This document shows positions 8,339 through 16,960 of a stretch of DNA of 64,000 nucleotides, piece after piece. The DNA comes from Candidatus Saccharibacteria bacterium UBA1050 (GTDB lineage: Bacteria > Patescibacteriota > Saccharimonadia > Saccharimonadales > Saccharimonadaceae). Position 1 is the first letter of the stretch. Each line of letters starts with the position of its first letter. Location: contig DCDR01000001.1 of the NCBI GenBank assembly GCA_002316545.1, positions 311,692 to 375,691 of the forward strand. The letters are read 5' to 3'. The notes under the pieces are model-generated. The model did not search any database. It had not been told where the DNA came from and was given only the letters and a program-made list of their open reading frames with translations. Made by a program: the position numbers and the translations under genes.

Positions 8339-8998
8339 ATGAAGTTAGTTGACCGCTGCGTATTCGTGGGTGGGTTTGGCTCTAGCGAAGAAACTGTTGT
8401 TCCGGTTGCTCATGCGCTAGAACAACGAGGCGACTACAAGAGTATCGAAGCAATTGGATTCTCAGAAGCTCGAAAGAATCCCGAAATATTCGGCCGGATG
8501 ACTGCTGATGCTGCCGCAATACTCACACATTCTGCCGGCGTGCTGCTCGCTCTTGATAGTGCACCAAATGGCCAGAAAATACATGCAATTGCTCCGCCGA
8601 TACGACGTAGTGCGATCGAGCTCGCAACAACTAGAACGGTTCGTAAGGCAATTACCATGCATCGAAACATTGATACGACTTTGCGTCGGATAGCTGTTCA
8701 AGATTATGAGCGAGCAAGTGCTAGAGAACTACTGCATCACCCTTTTGCAAATTTCTCTCAACTGGGGAGAATTGCCGGCTTTGATATACGCGATCAAAGC
8801 GGTTTTAACCGACCGTTCTACGTAGGACTGATGGATCAGGATGAATTTTTCGGCATGTCTGAAGAGGACTATCAAACATTAATTGGGTATGGCAACAACG
8901 TTCAATATTTTCCACTGGCTGGCGAACATGACGAGCTACTTCTTGACCCTCAGATGACACTTGACGAGTACTATGCACGCCTTAGTGAAGTGTACTAG
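8339..8998 (+). CDS. Alpha/beta-hydrolase-like protein
   Basis: 219 aa. The start CVFVGGFGSSEETVVPVAHAL fits the first strand and oxyanion loop of an alpha/beta hydrolase. THSAGVLLAL (about residues 62-71) is a GxSxG-like nucleophile elbow in which the first Gly is Thr. LMDQDEFFG and LAGEHDELLLDP supply a candidate acid and the catalytic His. It follows the FG-GAP gene by 12 nt and is probably co-transcribed. Substrate unknown. Confidence 0.65.
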   Translation: MKLVDRCVFVGGFGSSEETVVPVAHALEQRGDYKSIEAIGFSEARKNPEIFGRMTADAAAILTHSAGVLLALDSAPNGQKIHAIAPPIRRSAIELATTRTVRKAITMHRNIDTTLRRIAVQDYERASARELLHHPFANFSQLGRIAGFDIRDQSGFNRPFYVGLMDQDEFFGMSEEDYQTLIGYGNNVQYFPLAGEHDELLLDPQMTLDEYYARLSEVY

Positions 8999-9016
8999 CG
9001 TGCTACAATAGGAATA

Positions 9017-9364
9017 ATGTTCAGAAAATCAAAACCAAAAAATGAGCTTGATATCGACGTACGTTTCATTTTGGCGAACGAGCGTACATTGCTGGCATGG
9101 ATACGAACGGGCCTTACCCTTATTGCTGGTGGAGTAGCTGTCGCTTTTATTGCAACTGATTCAAATTACGGCACGCTGGCCGGGCTTGGGGCTATAGCCT
9201 TTGGTGGACTACTTTCAGCAATCGGTTACACACGATATAGAGCTGCGGATTCTGCGATTCGTGAGGGCGTTCTTCCAAGCACCGGCGTTGGTGGCTTGCT
9301 TGTAGTAGTTGGGGTTATTGTTTTCGCTGTAGTGTTAATTTTGCTTCAAGAGCTGACGAATTAA
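9017..9364 (+). CDS. DUF202 (YidH-like) membrane protein
   Basis: 115 aa with three TM helices. The DUF202 signature FILANERTLLAWIRTGLTLI is at residues 16-35. TACAAT (9004-9009) is 7 nt before the ATG, so probably leaderless. It overlaps the stop of the convergent DUF1761 gene by 4 bp. Function unknown. Confidence 0.88.
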   Translation: MFRKSKPKNELDIDVRFILANERTLLAWIRTGLTLIAGGVAVAFIATDSNYGTLAGLGAIAFGGLLSAIGYTRYRAADSAIREGVLPSTGVGGLLVVVGVIVFAVVLILLQELTN

Positions 9365-9783
9365 CGAACAAGCCCAATAATTAGTCCCATAACCATGATA
9401 GTGACGAATGCGTTTGCTGCATTGAGCAATGTTAGCTTAACTGGCCTACCCTCAAAACTATCACTTACCCATAATCTTGTGGCCATGAAGCCTAGCCAGA
9501 CCCAAAATGCTGTACTTAACGCATCTTGCAAGAATGAGTTGTTGAAGAAATGGTGCGAAAGAAATGTCACGTGAGCGAGGACATATGCTGTTAGTAGCGA
9601 AGTGACCAGCGCTCCTACATACAACGCAGCCATTTGATTCGTCGTAACTTTTTTGCTTGTATCAATTCGTGCCAGCTTGAACCACATTTTTCCAAATGTA
9701 TTTGGCATATACCAGATTGAGCCAATGATCATTGCAGATAGCGCCGCCAGCACTACGGCACCTAGACTTACTTCAACTTCCAT
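9361..9783 (-). CDS. DUF1761 membrane protein
   Basis: 140 aa, four TM helices. DUF1761 features are the SAMIIGSIWYMPNTFGKMWFKLARID start and AFWVWLGFMATRLWVSDSFEGR in the third helix region. RBS AGGAGGAACT precedes the ATG. A paralogue is at 37865. Function unknown. Confidence 0.85.
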   Translation of the reverse strand: MEVEVSLGAVVLAALSAMIIGSIWYMPNTFGKMWFKLARIDTSKKVTTNQMAALYVGALVTSLLTAYVLAHVTFLSHHFFNNSFLQDALSTAFWVWLGFMATRLWVSDSFEGRPVKLTLLNAANAFVTIMVMGLIIGLVR

Positions 9784-9827
9784 AGTTCCTCCTTATATTT
9801 GCTAGTATTGTACTAAATTTTTCGTCA

Positions 9828-9866
9828 AACAAAAAATCGACCGCAAAGGTCAATTTCTTGTTTGGT
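9828..9866 (-). terminator. Terminator-like hairpin after the truncated tRNA 3' end
   Basis: On the minus strand AAATTGACC/GGTCGATTT form a stem followed by TTT. It comes directly after the stray CCA-ending tRNA-Phe fragment at 9864-9882, where a genuine tRNA gene's terminator would be expected. Confidence 0.55.
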
Positions 9867-9882
9867 GGCTCCTCCCAGACTA
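9864..9882 (-). repeat. Partial copy of the tRNA-Phe 3' end
   Basis: The 19 bases TGGTGGCTCCTCCCAGACT are identical to the 3' end of tRNA-Phe at 10020-10038, including acceptor strand and CCA. The copies are 156 bp apart. Beyond them the sequences diverge at once, so this is an att-like direct repeat or a broken tRNA duplicate. Confidence 0.7.
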
Positions 9883-9950
9883 TCGGCTTACGCCTCCTCC
9901 GCTCAGAAAGGGACCCGTGCAAGCACGTGTTTCCTTTTTGGCTACACGAA

Positions 9951-9965
9951 CTGCCAGTTCAAGTC
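9951..9965 (+). repeat. Inverted copy of the tRNA-Phe T-arm
   Basis: CCAGTTCAAGTCT in this stretch is the reverse complement of the T-arm segment AGACTTGAACTGG inside tRNA-Phe on the same strand, so part of the tRNA is present here in opposite orientation. Short enough for chance alone, but it sits between two direct copies of the same gene end. Confidence 0.5.
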
Positions 9966-9980
9966 TCTTGAGCATACTCA

Positions 9981-10019
9981 ACCCAAAATAAATTACCCTA
10001 GCAAGCTAGAGTAATTTAT
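9981..10019 (-). terminator. Terminator of tRNA-Phe
   Basis: A long near-perfect inverted repeat (AAATAAATTAC-CTAGC paired with GCTAGAGTAATTTATTT) starts at the CCA end of tRNA-Phe. A similar AAATAAATA palindrome follows tRNA-Leu(UAA) at 31214-31249. Confidence 0.65.
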
Positions 10020-10096
10020 TTTGGTGGCTCCTCCCAGACTTGAACTGGGGACACAAGGCTCTTCAGGCCTCTGCTCTACCAACTGAGCTAAAGAGC
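10020..10096 (-). tRNA. tRNA-Phe (GAA)
   Basis: Full cloverleaf: acceptor GGCTCTT/AGGAGCC, D-arm GCTC...GAGC, anticodon stem GAGGC/GCCTT with loop CTGAAGA (anticodon GAA), T-arm CCCAG-TTCAAGT-CTGGG, discriminator A, CCA encoded. 77 nt with CCA. Fragments of the same gene lie on both sides. Confidence 0.95.
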
Positions 10097-10143
10097 CACA
10101 CTGTGGTATATTCCAACTTCTACATGTCTCTGACAGTAGGCAG

Positions 10144-10200
10144 GGCCTCTGCTCTACTATTTTTTCTCTGCTGATGCTTCGCATCAATGAGCTAAAGAAC
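10144..10200 (-). pseudogene. Degenerate tRNA-Phe 5' half with insertion
   Basis: Read on the minus strand, GTTCTTTAGCTCA matches the tRNA-Phe 5' end with one change, and GTAGAGCAGAGGCC matches its D-arm and anticodon stem. Between them is an insertion of about 30 nt that includes the perfect hairpin TGATGC-GAA-GCATCA, placed in the D-loop. No 3' half follows. It cannot fold as a tRNA. Confidence 0.65.
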
Positions 10201-10293
10201 TAGGTAGAATTTGCTTTACTTATTCTACCTGAACAGAGGCGAAAGCTCAAGCCTCAGTTGCAGTACTCTTGCTGATTGGCTAGACTGGTATAG

Positions 10294-11628
10294 ATGACTA
10301 TTGATACCAACGTCGATGAGAAAATTGCTGCCGAAAGACACTCAGCACTTGGGTATTCATCATACTCTAGCGGTTCAGTGCCCAACAAAAAATCTAGCAC
10401 ATCTCCTTTTATTCGCTTATCCTACGTACCGAAAAAGGCAGCAATCTTCGGAGGGCTAGCAGTACTAATTCTAGCTGTAGGTACCGTTGGAGCAATAGCC
10501 GCCTATCAATCTCGCACTAATGGCTCACTAGCAAAGAACACTGAAGCGCAGAATAAGGAATCTGAGGAGTCTGAAGGCTATATAGAGTATGATGGCAACG
10601 AAACAACAAATGATGGAACCGTTATCGAAGATTCAACTGATACTGCCGCAACTAGTAGCGATGATAGTAGCAATATTGTCTCTGATACATTCGAAGCTAT
10701 GGGGCTGATTAAAAAAGAGACTTCTAGCTCTACTGGCTCAGGCACTAGCACCCCAAGTTCAAGTACTAGCGGTAGTTCATCAAGCGGAAGCTCGTCTAGC
10801 TCCGGTGGCTCTAGCTCCGGCGGCAGCAGTTCAACCCCATCAGCGCCCGTTCCAAAAGTGACCAAACTTCTCGTTTTCTTGGCCGAAAATCACTCTTACT
10901 CAGCAATGAAAAATGACATGCCCTTCACCTATAGTTTAGCGAAGCAATACGCTCACGCTACCCAGTACTTCGCTACTCATCGACCATCATTGCCAAACTA
11001 TATCGCAATTGCATCGGGTAGCAATCGCGGTATAAAAGATAATAACCCGCCGTCTGATAATAAATTTGAAGGTACGTCGGTATTTGGCCAAGCGATTCGC
11101 AATGGTAAAACCGCAGCAGTATACTCCGAAAGCATACCTTCGAATTGTGCAACAAAAGATAGTGGTAAATATGCGGTAAAGCACAACCCTTGGCCATATG
11201 TAAGCAACGAGCGAAGCTGGTGCAAAACCTATAATCTTCCGATGTCAGGCTTTAACAGTGCCGTAACAGCGGGTACATTACCAAACGCAGGAATGGTGGT
11301 GCCAAACATGTGCAACAGTGGTCACGACTGCCCTATATCAACTACCGATACTTGGCTAAAAAAGCGCGTTGAAAATGCCATGTCTGGCCCCGACTGGAAA
11401 GCGAAGCGACTAGCCATTGTGATTCTTTCCGAGGAAGCAGCGAAGACGAATACAAGTAATCATGTATTTTTCGTACTTGTGCACCAGTCACAGAAGGCAA
11501 ACGCAAAGAGCTGCAAGCTAAACCACTACTCGCTTAGCCGGTTATACTCTAGCGTTACAAAGACTTCACCGATTCTTAACGCAAAGTCGGCAGCGTCTGT
11601 TTCTAGCTGCTTCAACTTGCCTATTTAA
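10294..11628 (+). CDS. Membrane-anchored phosphoesterase (PF04185-like)
   Basis: 444 aa. Residues 1-48 are cytosolic, about 49-68 a TM helix (AAIFGGLAVLILAVGTVGAI), then a Ser/Gly/Thr/acidic linker (about 75-185, with long SSS and SSGG runs), then the catalytic domain. The domain starts LLVFLAENHSYSAM, the phosphoesterase/acid phosphatase nucleophile motif (ENxS). HRPSLPNYIAIASG and the late LNHYSLSRLYSSV also match the family. TTGCAG (10258-10263), a 17-nt spacer and TAGACT (10281-10286) lie 7 nt before the ATG. Probable extracellular phosphomonoesterase or phospholipase C relative; substrate unknown. Confidence 0.8.
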   Translation: MTIDTNVDEKIAAERHSALGYSSYSSGSVPNKKSSTSPFIRLSYVPKKAAIFGGLAVLILAVGTVGAIAAYQSRTNGSLAKNTEAQNKESEESEGYIEYDGNETTNDGTVIEDSTDTAATSSDDSSNIVSDTFEAMGLIKKETSSSTGSGTSTPSSSTSGSSSSGSSSSSGGSSSGGSSSTPSAPVPKVTKLLVFLAENHSYSAMKNDMPFTYSLAKQYAHATQYFATHRPSLPNYIAIASGSNRGIKDNNPPSDNKFEGTSVFGQAIRNGKTAAVYSESIPSNCATKDSGKYAVKHNPWPYVSNERSWCKTYNLPMSGFNSAVTAGTLPNAGMVVPNMCNSGHDCPISTTDTWLKKRVENAMSGPDWKAKRLAIVILSEEAAKTNTSNHVFFVLVHQSQKANAKSCKLNHYSLSRLYSSVTKTSPILNAKSAASVSSCFNLPI

Positions 11629-12364
11629 GAATATTTTTTAGGTTCGTAAGCTCACTGGGAAGTACGACGAGTGTTTTCTGACTTGGCTCTACAGATATCT
11701 TTTCAAGAGTTTGCAGCGTACGAATATTGATTCCTCCTGGGATTTTTGACAGCATCGCCGCTGCGTCTGCAACGGATTGTGCCGCTGCCTTCTCACCTTC
11801 CGCGGTAATGATTACTGCTCGACGTTCACGTTCTGCTTCGGCTTGCTTGGCCATCGCTCGCTTCATATCGCCAGGGAGTTCAATGTTTTGAATCTTCACA
11901 TTTTCAACATCAATTCCCCACTTGTCTGTTTCTGAGTCGACGATTTCTTTAATCTTTTGGCTCATTTCTTCTCGCTTCGACAACAATTCATCCATATCAG
12001 CATTACCGGTCACATCTCGTAAAGCGGCTTGGGCAAACTGACTTGTCGCGTAGATGTAGTTTGTGGTTTCGAGTACCGCTTTACTCGCATCAATCACTCG
12101 AAGGTACACAACGGCATCAACGCCAATCGTCACGTTGTCTTTAGTAATAATTTCTTGCTTTGGTACATCAATAGGAGTAGATCGAACATCCACTTTAATA
12201 AGCCTTTGAAATATCGGTACAACCACGCGCAAACCAGGTGCACGGATACCTGTAAAGCGTCCCAGTGTAAGTACCACGCCTCGTTCGTATTGGTTAATAA
12301 CTTTAATACCAGACAGTACAAATATTGCGATGGCGATTAAAACGTATACGAAAAAATAATCCAC
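11621..12364 (-). CDS. Slipin/SPFH (band 7) family protein
   Basis: 247 aa. One N-terminal membrane helix (YFFVYVLIAIAIFVLSGI), then the SPFH domain: INQYERGVVLTLGRFTG, GLRVVVPIFQRLIKVDVR, KDNVTIGVDAVVYLRV, and the coiled-coil KAEAERERRAVIITAEGEKAAAQS-like segment. Length and order match bacterial slipin/stomatin, which scaffolds membrane microdomains, often with an NfeD protease; no NfeD partner is adjacent. It ends 8 nt inside the convergent phosphoesterase gene. Confidence 0.9.
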   Translation of the reverse strand: MDYFFVYVLIAIAIFVLSGIKVINQYERGVVLTLGRFTGIRAPGLRVVVPIFQRLIKVDVRSTPIDVPKQEIITKDNVTIGVDAVVYLRVIDASKAVLETTNYIYATSQFAQAALRDVTGNADMDELLSKREEMSQKIKEIVDSETDKWGIDVENVKIQNIELPGDMKRAMAKQAEAERERRAVIITAEGEKAAAQSVADAAAMLSKIPGGINIRTLQTLEKISVEPSQKTLVVLPSELTNLKNILK

Positions 12365-12394
12365 GAGAACCTCCTTATTCCTATCTTCAGTATA

Positions 12395-13570
12395 TCAAAA
12401 TTGCTTCAAAAAACTTGTGTCGAATGTGGTAATCAGCTTTTGACGTTCGTCAAATCTCGCAATTGCAAACTCGATTAATTTTTCGACGAGTGCAACATTG
12501 CTGTACCCGGCTTTTGCCCAGTTATGGGCGTACAGACTGCCTGGCAATGGATTTATTTCGTTAAAGTATACCTGGTTGGCCTTTTCATCAATCAAAATAT
12601 CAACACGAGCTATGCCACAACAACCAGCAGCCTTAAAGCCTGCTACGGCAATGGATTCAACCTCGGCGTAGAGCTCCTCGGGAAAGTTCGCAGGGACATT
12701 GCTATAGCCCTGTGCACCCTGCTTGCCGCTCATCTTGCCGCCAGCCTTTTTACCTCCCTTGCCGCCACGGAGATATTTTGTGTCAAAGTCAAAGAATTCA
12801 TCACTATTAAACAACGGCTCTTCAAGCAACGCAGGAATGATGGTGTCGCCGTAACCCATAATCGGCAGTGTGGCTTCTCGTAAATTAGCAACCGCCTTTT
12901 CGACGAGCACGTTATTGTCGTAATGAAGCGCGGTGTCGATTGCTTCGGTGAGGCTAGCTCTGTCGATTACTTTCATGACTCCAACACTTGACCCTAAATG
13001 CGGTGGTTTTACAAAGGCAGGAAATGATAATTCCTGTTCAATACGATCTAACATACTACTTGAATTTTCGTGGTATTCGGATGCGGAGAACGTTACGTCT
13101 TGCACAGTAGGTAATCCAGCTTCTTTTGCCACTGCTTTGCTCAGTATTTTGTCCATGGCAACAACACTTGACTGGAGATCGCAGCCTACATAGGGAACGT
13201 TTGCCATATCGAGCAGCCCCATCAGAGATCCGTCTTCACCAAACGTACCGTGCATGGCTGGAAACGCTATATCAATTTTCATTCGCTTCTGGCCGAATCG
13301 CGTAGATTGCACCAAGCTAAAGCCACCATCAAAATCTATACTAACCGGCTTAATGGATGCAAGAAGCTCTTCAATACCCGAACCTTGGTATTGCTTTATG
13401 TCTTTTAGTTTATCGTGCATGTACCAACGTCCGTCTTTTGTTATATAGACTGGCGCCACTTTGTACTTTTCTGTTAATTCAAGTGGCTTTATGACACTTG
13501 AAAGAGCCGTGATAATTGATACATCGTGTTCAGCTGAACGCCCACCGAAAAATACTGCTACTGTTTTCAT
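12395..13570 (-). CDS. ddl: D-alanine--D-alanine ligase with Gly/Lys-rich insertion
   Basis: 391 aa, an ATP-grasp enzyme making D-Ala-D-Ala for peptidoglycan. Seen: VFFGGRSAEHDVSIITA (N-terminal), MHGTFGEDGSLMGLLD, PAFVKPPHLGSSVGV (ATP lid region), and FNEINPLPGSL with the metal ligands. Most Ddl proteins are 310-370 aa; part of the extra length is a Gly/Lys-rich insertion at about residues 267-289 (GGKGGKKAGGKMSGKQG), within the omega-loop region after FDFDTKYL. TATAAT (13579-13584) lies 8 nt before the ATG. It follows murF in the same direction. Confidence 0.95.
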   Translation of the reverse strand: MKTVAVFFGGRSAEHDVSIITALSSVIKPLELTEKYKVAPVYITKDGRWYMHDKLKDIKQYQGSGIEELLASIKPVSIDFDGGFSLVQSTRFGQKRMKIDIAFPAMHGTFGEDGSLMGLLDMANVPYVGCDLQSSVVAMDKILSKAVAKEAGLPTVQDVTFSASEYHENSSSMLDRIEQELSFPAFVKPPHLGSSVGVMKVIDRASLTEAIDTALHYDNNVLVEKAVANLREATLPIMGYGDTIIPALLEEPLFNSDEFFDFDTKYLRGGKGGKKAGGKMSGKQGAQGYSNVPANFPEELYAEVESIAVAGFKAAGCCGIARVDILIDEKANQVYFNEINPLPGSLYAHNWAKAGYSNVALVEKLIEFAIARFDERQKLITTFDTSFLKQF

Positions 13571-13588
13571 CTAGTCTTATTATAGCAG

Positions 13589-15013
13589 TTACGCGTAATT
13601 GTCAGACCAGTCGTTTTGCAGTAATACCACGTCACCCGAGGCAACGTAATGAGAAAGATTGGTGTAAAATTCCAACGGCTCATCTACTATACGCGTATGA
13701 CCTTGGTAGCCATTTTCTTTCATCCCTTGGGCTATGTATTGAGTGACGGAATTATTCATGAGCACTACCTCATCAATATCGCTATCCGCTATCATGTGGC
13801 CTATCTTTACATGATTTACTTCTTTAAGTTCGCCCTGCTCAACTAGTCCAGGGGTAACGTATATTTTTCGATTCGCTTTAGCGCTTTTGAGTACATCAAT
13901 CCCCGCAGCCACACCCTTAAGGTTTCCATTGTAGGTATCGTCGATAATAGTTGCTCCTAGAAGCGTGTACGGTTGCATCCGATGCTCGAAGGGCTTTGTT
14001 TTCTTTATGCCCTCGGCTATATCAGTCACACTTAGCCCAAGCTTGTCGGCAATATCAATGCAGGCAACCAATGGACCCACCTGATGACGGCCTATCAAAG
14101 ATGTATGTGCCCAAATAGTCTTGTTGTGCTTTGTCGCTACAAATGAAGTACCCTCTATCGATGTAGCTATTTTGCTTACTTTCCAACCGTTTACGCCTTC
14201 TTCACTATATAAATGATGGTCAGACGCAGGTATGACGGCGGTTATAAATTCATTCTCGCCGTTTTTGTACACGTCATAACTTTTTAAGTACTCGCGCAGC
14301 TCCAGTACCGTTGAAGTTACGGCTTCCATAGTCTTAAACGAACTAAGGTGTGCTTCGCTAATTCCAGTAATTACACCCATATTCGGATGAGTGAGTTCAC
14401 AAAGTCTTTTTACGTCGCCAACCCGTTCTTCGCCAAATTCAAAAATCAACACGTCCTCAGAGCCATCAAGTTTTTGTATAAAGTTTGCCAGGCCAATTGG
14501 CGTATTCATGTTGCCGGGACTTGCTGCAACGTGAAGAGTTTCGGAAAGAATTGTAGCTAGCGTTTCTTTAAAAGTAGTCTTACCGTAGCTTCCTGCTATC
14601 GCAATTTTACGGCAATGCTGTTTTCGTAGCCGTGCCTGAGCTGCCTCGAGCATTCGCCTTTCTTTCGGTTTTTGAATCGCATACTGTCCAACAACAAGCG
14701 GAATGACGAGTAGATAAGCAATGATAACCGGCAATACGATAATAAGCGCAGCACTTATTAGTACTGCGAGACCACCTTTTAGAGCAATCAGAATAGCGAT
14801 AATGATGGTCGTAAGATAAACGGCAATACCAATGAACACAAGCAGCATCGCTTTTTGCGTGTACACAAGAGATTTCCTGCGTATTACTTTAGAGAAATCA
14901 CGTGTTCGATGAAACCACGAAAGATACGAACCGATGTTATACTCGGTTGCCTGTAACATATACACGAGGTTTCGCACAATAAGTGGCGAATATGTAGCCA
15001 GCAGCCATCTCAC
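13589..15013 (-). CDS. murF: MurF-like Mur ligase with N-terminal membrane helices
   Basis: 474 aa from GTG 15013, which overlaps the upstream hydrolase stop as GTGA; a GTG at 15034 is possible. About residues 45-95 hold two or more hydrophobic helices (LLVFIGIAVYLTTIIIAILIAL and LIIVLPVIIAYLLVIPLV), absent from textbook MurF but common in CPR-type forms. The ligase core follows: IAGSYGKTTFKE (ATP loop), FEFGEERVGDVKRL, TGISEAHLSSF, and C-terminal DDTYNGNLKG. It adds D-Ala-D-Ala to UDP-MurNAc-tripeptide in the family; the next gene is ddl, which makes that dipeptide. Confidence 0.85.
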   Translation of the reverse strand: MRWLLATYSPLIVRNLVYMLQATEYNIGSYLSWFHRTRDFSKVIRRKSLVYTQKAMLLVFIGIAVYLTTIIIAILIALKGGLAVLISAALIIVLPVIIAYLLVIPLVVGQYAIQKPKERRMLEAAQARLRKQHCRKIAIAGSYGKTTFKETLATILSETLHVAASPGNMNTPIGLANFIQKLDGSEDVLIFEFGEERVGDVKRLCELTHPNMGVITGISEAHLSSFKTMEAVTSTVLELREYLKSYDVYKNGENEFITAVIPASDHHLYSEEGVNGWKVSKIATSIEGTSFVATKHNKTIWAHTSLIGRHQVGPLVACIDIADKLGLSVTDIAEGIKKTKPFEHRMQPYTLLGATIIDDTYNGNLKGVAAGIDVLKSAKANRKIYVTPGLVEQGELKEVNHVKIGHMIADSDIDEVVLMNNSVTQYIAQGMKENGYQGHTRIVDEPLEFYTNLSHYVASGDVVLLQNDWSDNYA

Positions 15014-15768
15014 GATAAAAACTCCGCAATCCACTTTTGAACTTTTTGTGGATTATCATTGTGCACAAAGTGGCCTGCGCCTTGAATAATTTTAAGTTGA
15101 GAACCTTCAATAAGTTGGTTAAATCTTCGTGCATCGGCGAGTGGTGCATCTTGGTCTTCAGAACCCCATATAAGCAGTGTGTCTGTTTTTATATTTGCAG
15201 CCATTTCCTGTAAATCTTCTCGAATGGTGTTGAGAAATACTTGTTGCATTTCGCCTGCTGATGCATAATCGTCGCTTCCAGTTTGTTGGTGGAGTTTTGC
15301 TCGTGCCGTATCATAATGCTTTCTCAGTAAAGGTAATTTTAGTATCGCCTTCCCTGTTTTCGCTATAGCTACAACAGCTCTGTTTCGTAGGCTCGTACTA
15401 TGTTGTATGCCAGCCGACCCAATAAGCACAATCTTGCTCGGTGAAAAAGTATGACTACCTACTCCTTTTATGCAAACTCTACCGCCAAACGAATGTCCTA
15501 CGATTGCGTGAACCTGAGACACGTCCAATGTTTCAAGAAACGCTTGGATGAAGCTCACGTAATTTCCGACAGACCAATCTTTTGGTGGCAAGGCTGATTC
15601 GCCAAAACCTGGCAGATCAGGAACGATAACGCGAAAATCTTTTGCCAAAAAATGCTGCAAATCCTGAAGGTTTTCCTTGCTTGTGCCCCATCCATGTAGA
15701 AGCACCACAACCTTCCCGTTACCTTCATCAACATAACTCGTGTTGATACCGTCGACGGCTATATTCAT
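15010..15768 (-). CDS. Alpha/beta hydrolase
   Basis: 252 aa. Canonical fold: VVLLHGWGTSKENL (oxyanion HGW), nucleophile elbow GHSFGG, acid in LIWGSEDQDAP, His in GAGHFVHNDNP. Resembles PcaD/MhpC-type esterases. -10-like TATATA (15775-15780) is 6 nt before the ATG; divergent from rarA, whose -10 TATACT overlaps the same palindrome. Operon with murF and ddl suggests a wall- or lipid-linked esterase, but this is inference. Confidence 0.88.
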   Translation of the reverse strand: MNIAVDGINTSYVDEGNGKVVVLLHGWGTSKENLQDLQHFLAKDFRVIVPDLPGFGESALPPKDWSVGNYVSFIQAFLETLDVSQVHAIVGHSFGGRVCIKGVGSHTFSPSKIVLIGSAGIQHSTSLRNRAVVAIAKTGKAILKLPLLRKHYDTARAKLHQQTGSDDYASAGEMQQVFLNTIREDLQEMAANIKTDTLLIWGSEDQDAPLADARRFNQLIEGSQLKIIQGAGHFVHNDNPQKVQKWIAEFLS

Positions 15769-15802
15769 ATCTGTTATATAGTATACTACGCATTGAGGAC
15801 AT

Positions 15803-16960
15803 ATGGGTAGAATACCGTTAGCAGAACAATTACGCCCACAAACACTCGACGAGGTAATTGGTCAAACTCATTTGCTTGGCAGTGCTGAAATATTGCGACG
15901 AATCGTTAAACAAAAAGAGCCCGTCAGCCTTATCTTGTGGGGACCTCCTGGAACAGGAAAAACTACGCTAGCACGAATAATAGCACGGGAAGTTGAGGCC
16001 GAGTTCATTGAGCTGAGCGCAGTAACAAGTGGCAAGAAGGATGTTGAGCGTGTGGTAGAGCATGCGCGTCAAAATTGGAACTTGAAGCTTCGAACAATTC
16101 TTTTTGTGGACGAGATTCATCGTTTCAACAAGGCGCAACAAGATGCTTTTTTGCCCCATGTTGAAAGTGGGTTGATTACCTTGATCGGCGCAACCACCGA
16201 GAACCCAAGCTTTGAAGTGATTAGTCCCTTACTATCACGAACTCGGGTGCTTGTGCTGCAACCTCTCTCGAAAGATGAGATAGTGGCAATACTCAAACGT
16301 GGATTAAAATTGCTCAACAAAACCAAGCAGGTGACCCCAGCTGGTTTGGACTACCTAGCAGAACTCTCGGGTGGAGATGCACGCGTTGCGTTAGGAAACT
16401 TAGAACTCGCCCTTAGCTTTGGAGAAAAGGTCACGCCCGATATCGTGAAAGCAGCCGCACAGAAAAAAGTTCCTGGTTACGATAAAAAAGGTGATATGCA
16501 CTACGATGTGATAAGCGCATTTATAAAAAGCATGCGTGGTAGCGACGTGCGCGCAACGCTCTATTACCTTAGTAGAATGATTGAAGCTGGCGAAGACCCG
16601 AAGTTTATTGCCAGGCGAATGGTTGTGTTTGCGTCTGAAGACGTAGGGCTAGCTGGAAACGGTGCCTTGAGTTTGGCGGTTGCGACATTCCAGGCAGTTG
16701 AGCGAGTTGGCTTACCTGAAGCAAACTACAACCTATATCACTGCGCACTAGCCTTGGCACGCAGCGAAAAATCTCGTGAAGTAGCCGAACTGATGACTGA
16801 AGCGAAAAATCTTGCTACGACCTATCCCGATTCACCCGTGCCACTTCATGTACGTAACGCTCCCACAAAGCTCATGAAAGACTTAGGCTACGGAAAGGGA
16901 TATAAGTGGAAAGCTGACTTTAAACACGATAATGGATTTTTGCCAGAGGAAGTAGTTTAG
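15803..16960 (+). CDS. rarA: Replication-associated recombination protein A
   Basis: 385 aa, shorter than E. coli RarA (447). Clamp-loader-like AAA+ ATPase: Walker A GPPGTGKTTLAR, Walker B LFVDEIHRFNKAQQD, sensor 1 GATTENPSFEV, then the MgsA C-terminal tetramerisation domain (HYDVISAFIKSMRGSD, PKFIARRMVVFASEDVGLA). Acts at stalled forks. The start is supported by the conserved RIPLAEQLRPQTLDEVIGQ opening. Its stop overlaps the convergent trehalase stop by 4 bp. Confidence 0.96.
   Translation: MGRIPLAEQLRPQTLDEVIGQTHLLGSAEILRRIVKQKEPVSLILWGPPGTGKTTLARIIAREVEAEFIELSAVTSGKKDVERVVEHARQNWNLKLRTILFVDEIHRFNKAQQDAFLPHVESGLITLIGATTENPSFEVISPLLSRTRVLVLQPLSKDEIVAILKRGLKLLNKTKQVTPAGLDYLAELSGGDARVALGNLELALSFGEKVTPDIVKAAAQKKVPGYDKKGDMHYDVISAFIKSMRGSDVRATLYYLSRMIEAGEDPKFIARRMVVFASEDVGLAGNGALSLAVATFQAVERVGLPEANYNLYHCALALARSEKSREVAELMTEAKNLATTYPDSPVPLHVRNAPTKLMKDLGYGKGYKWKADFKHDNGFLPEEVV

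Noticed and set aside
9993..10187. 64-codon minus ORF over tRNA-Phe
   Set aside because: It runs through the tRNA and its pseudo-copies and has no protein-like features.
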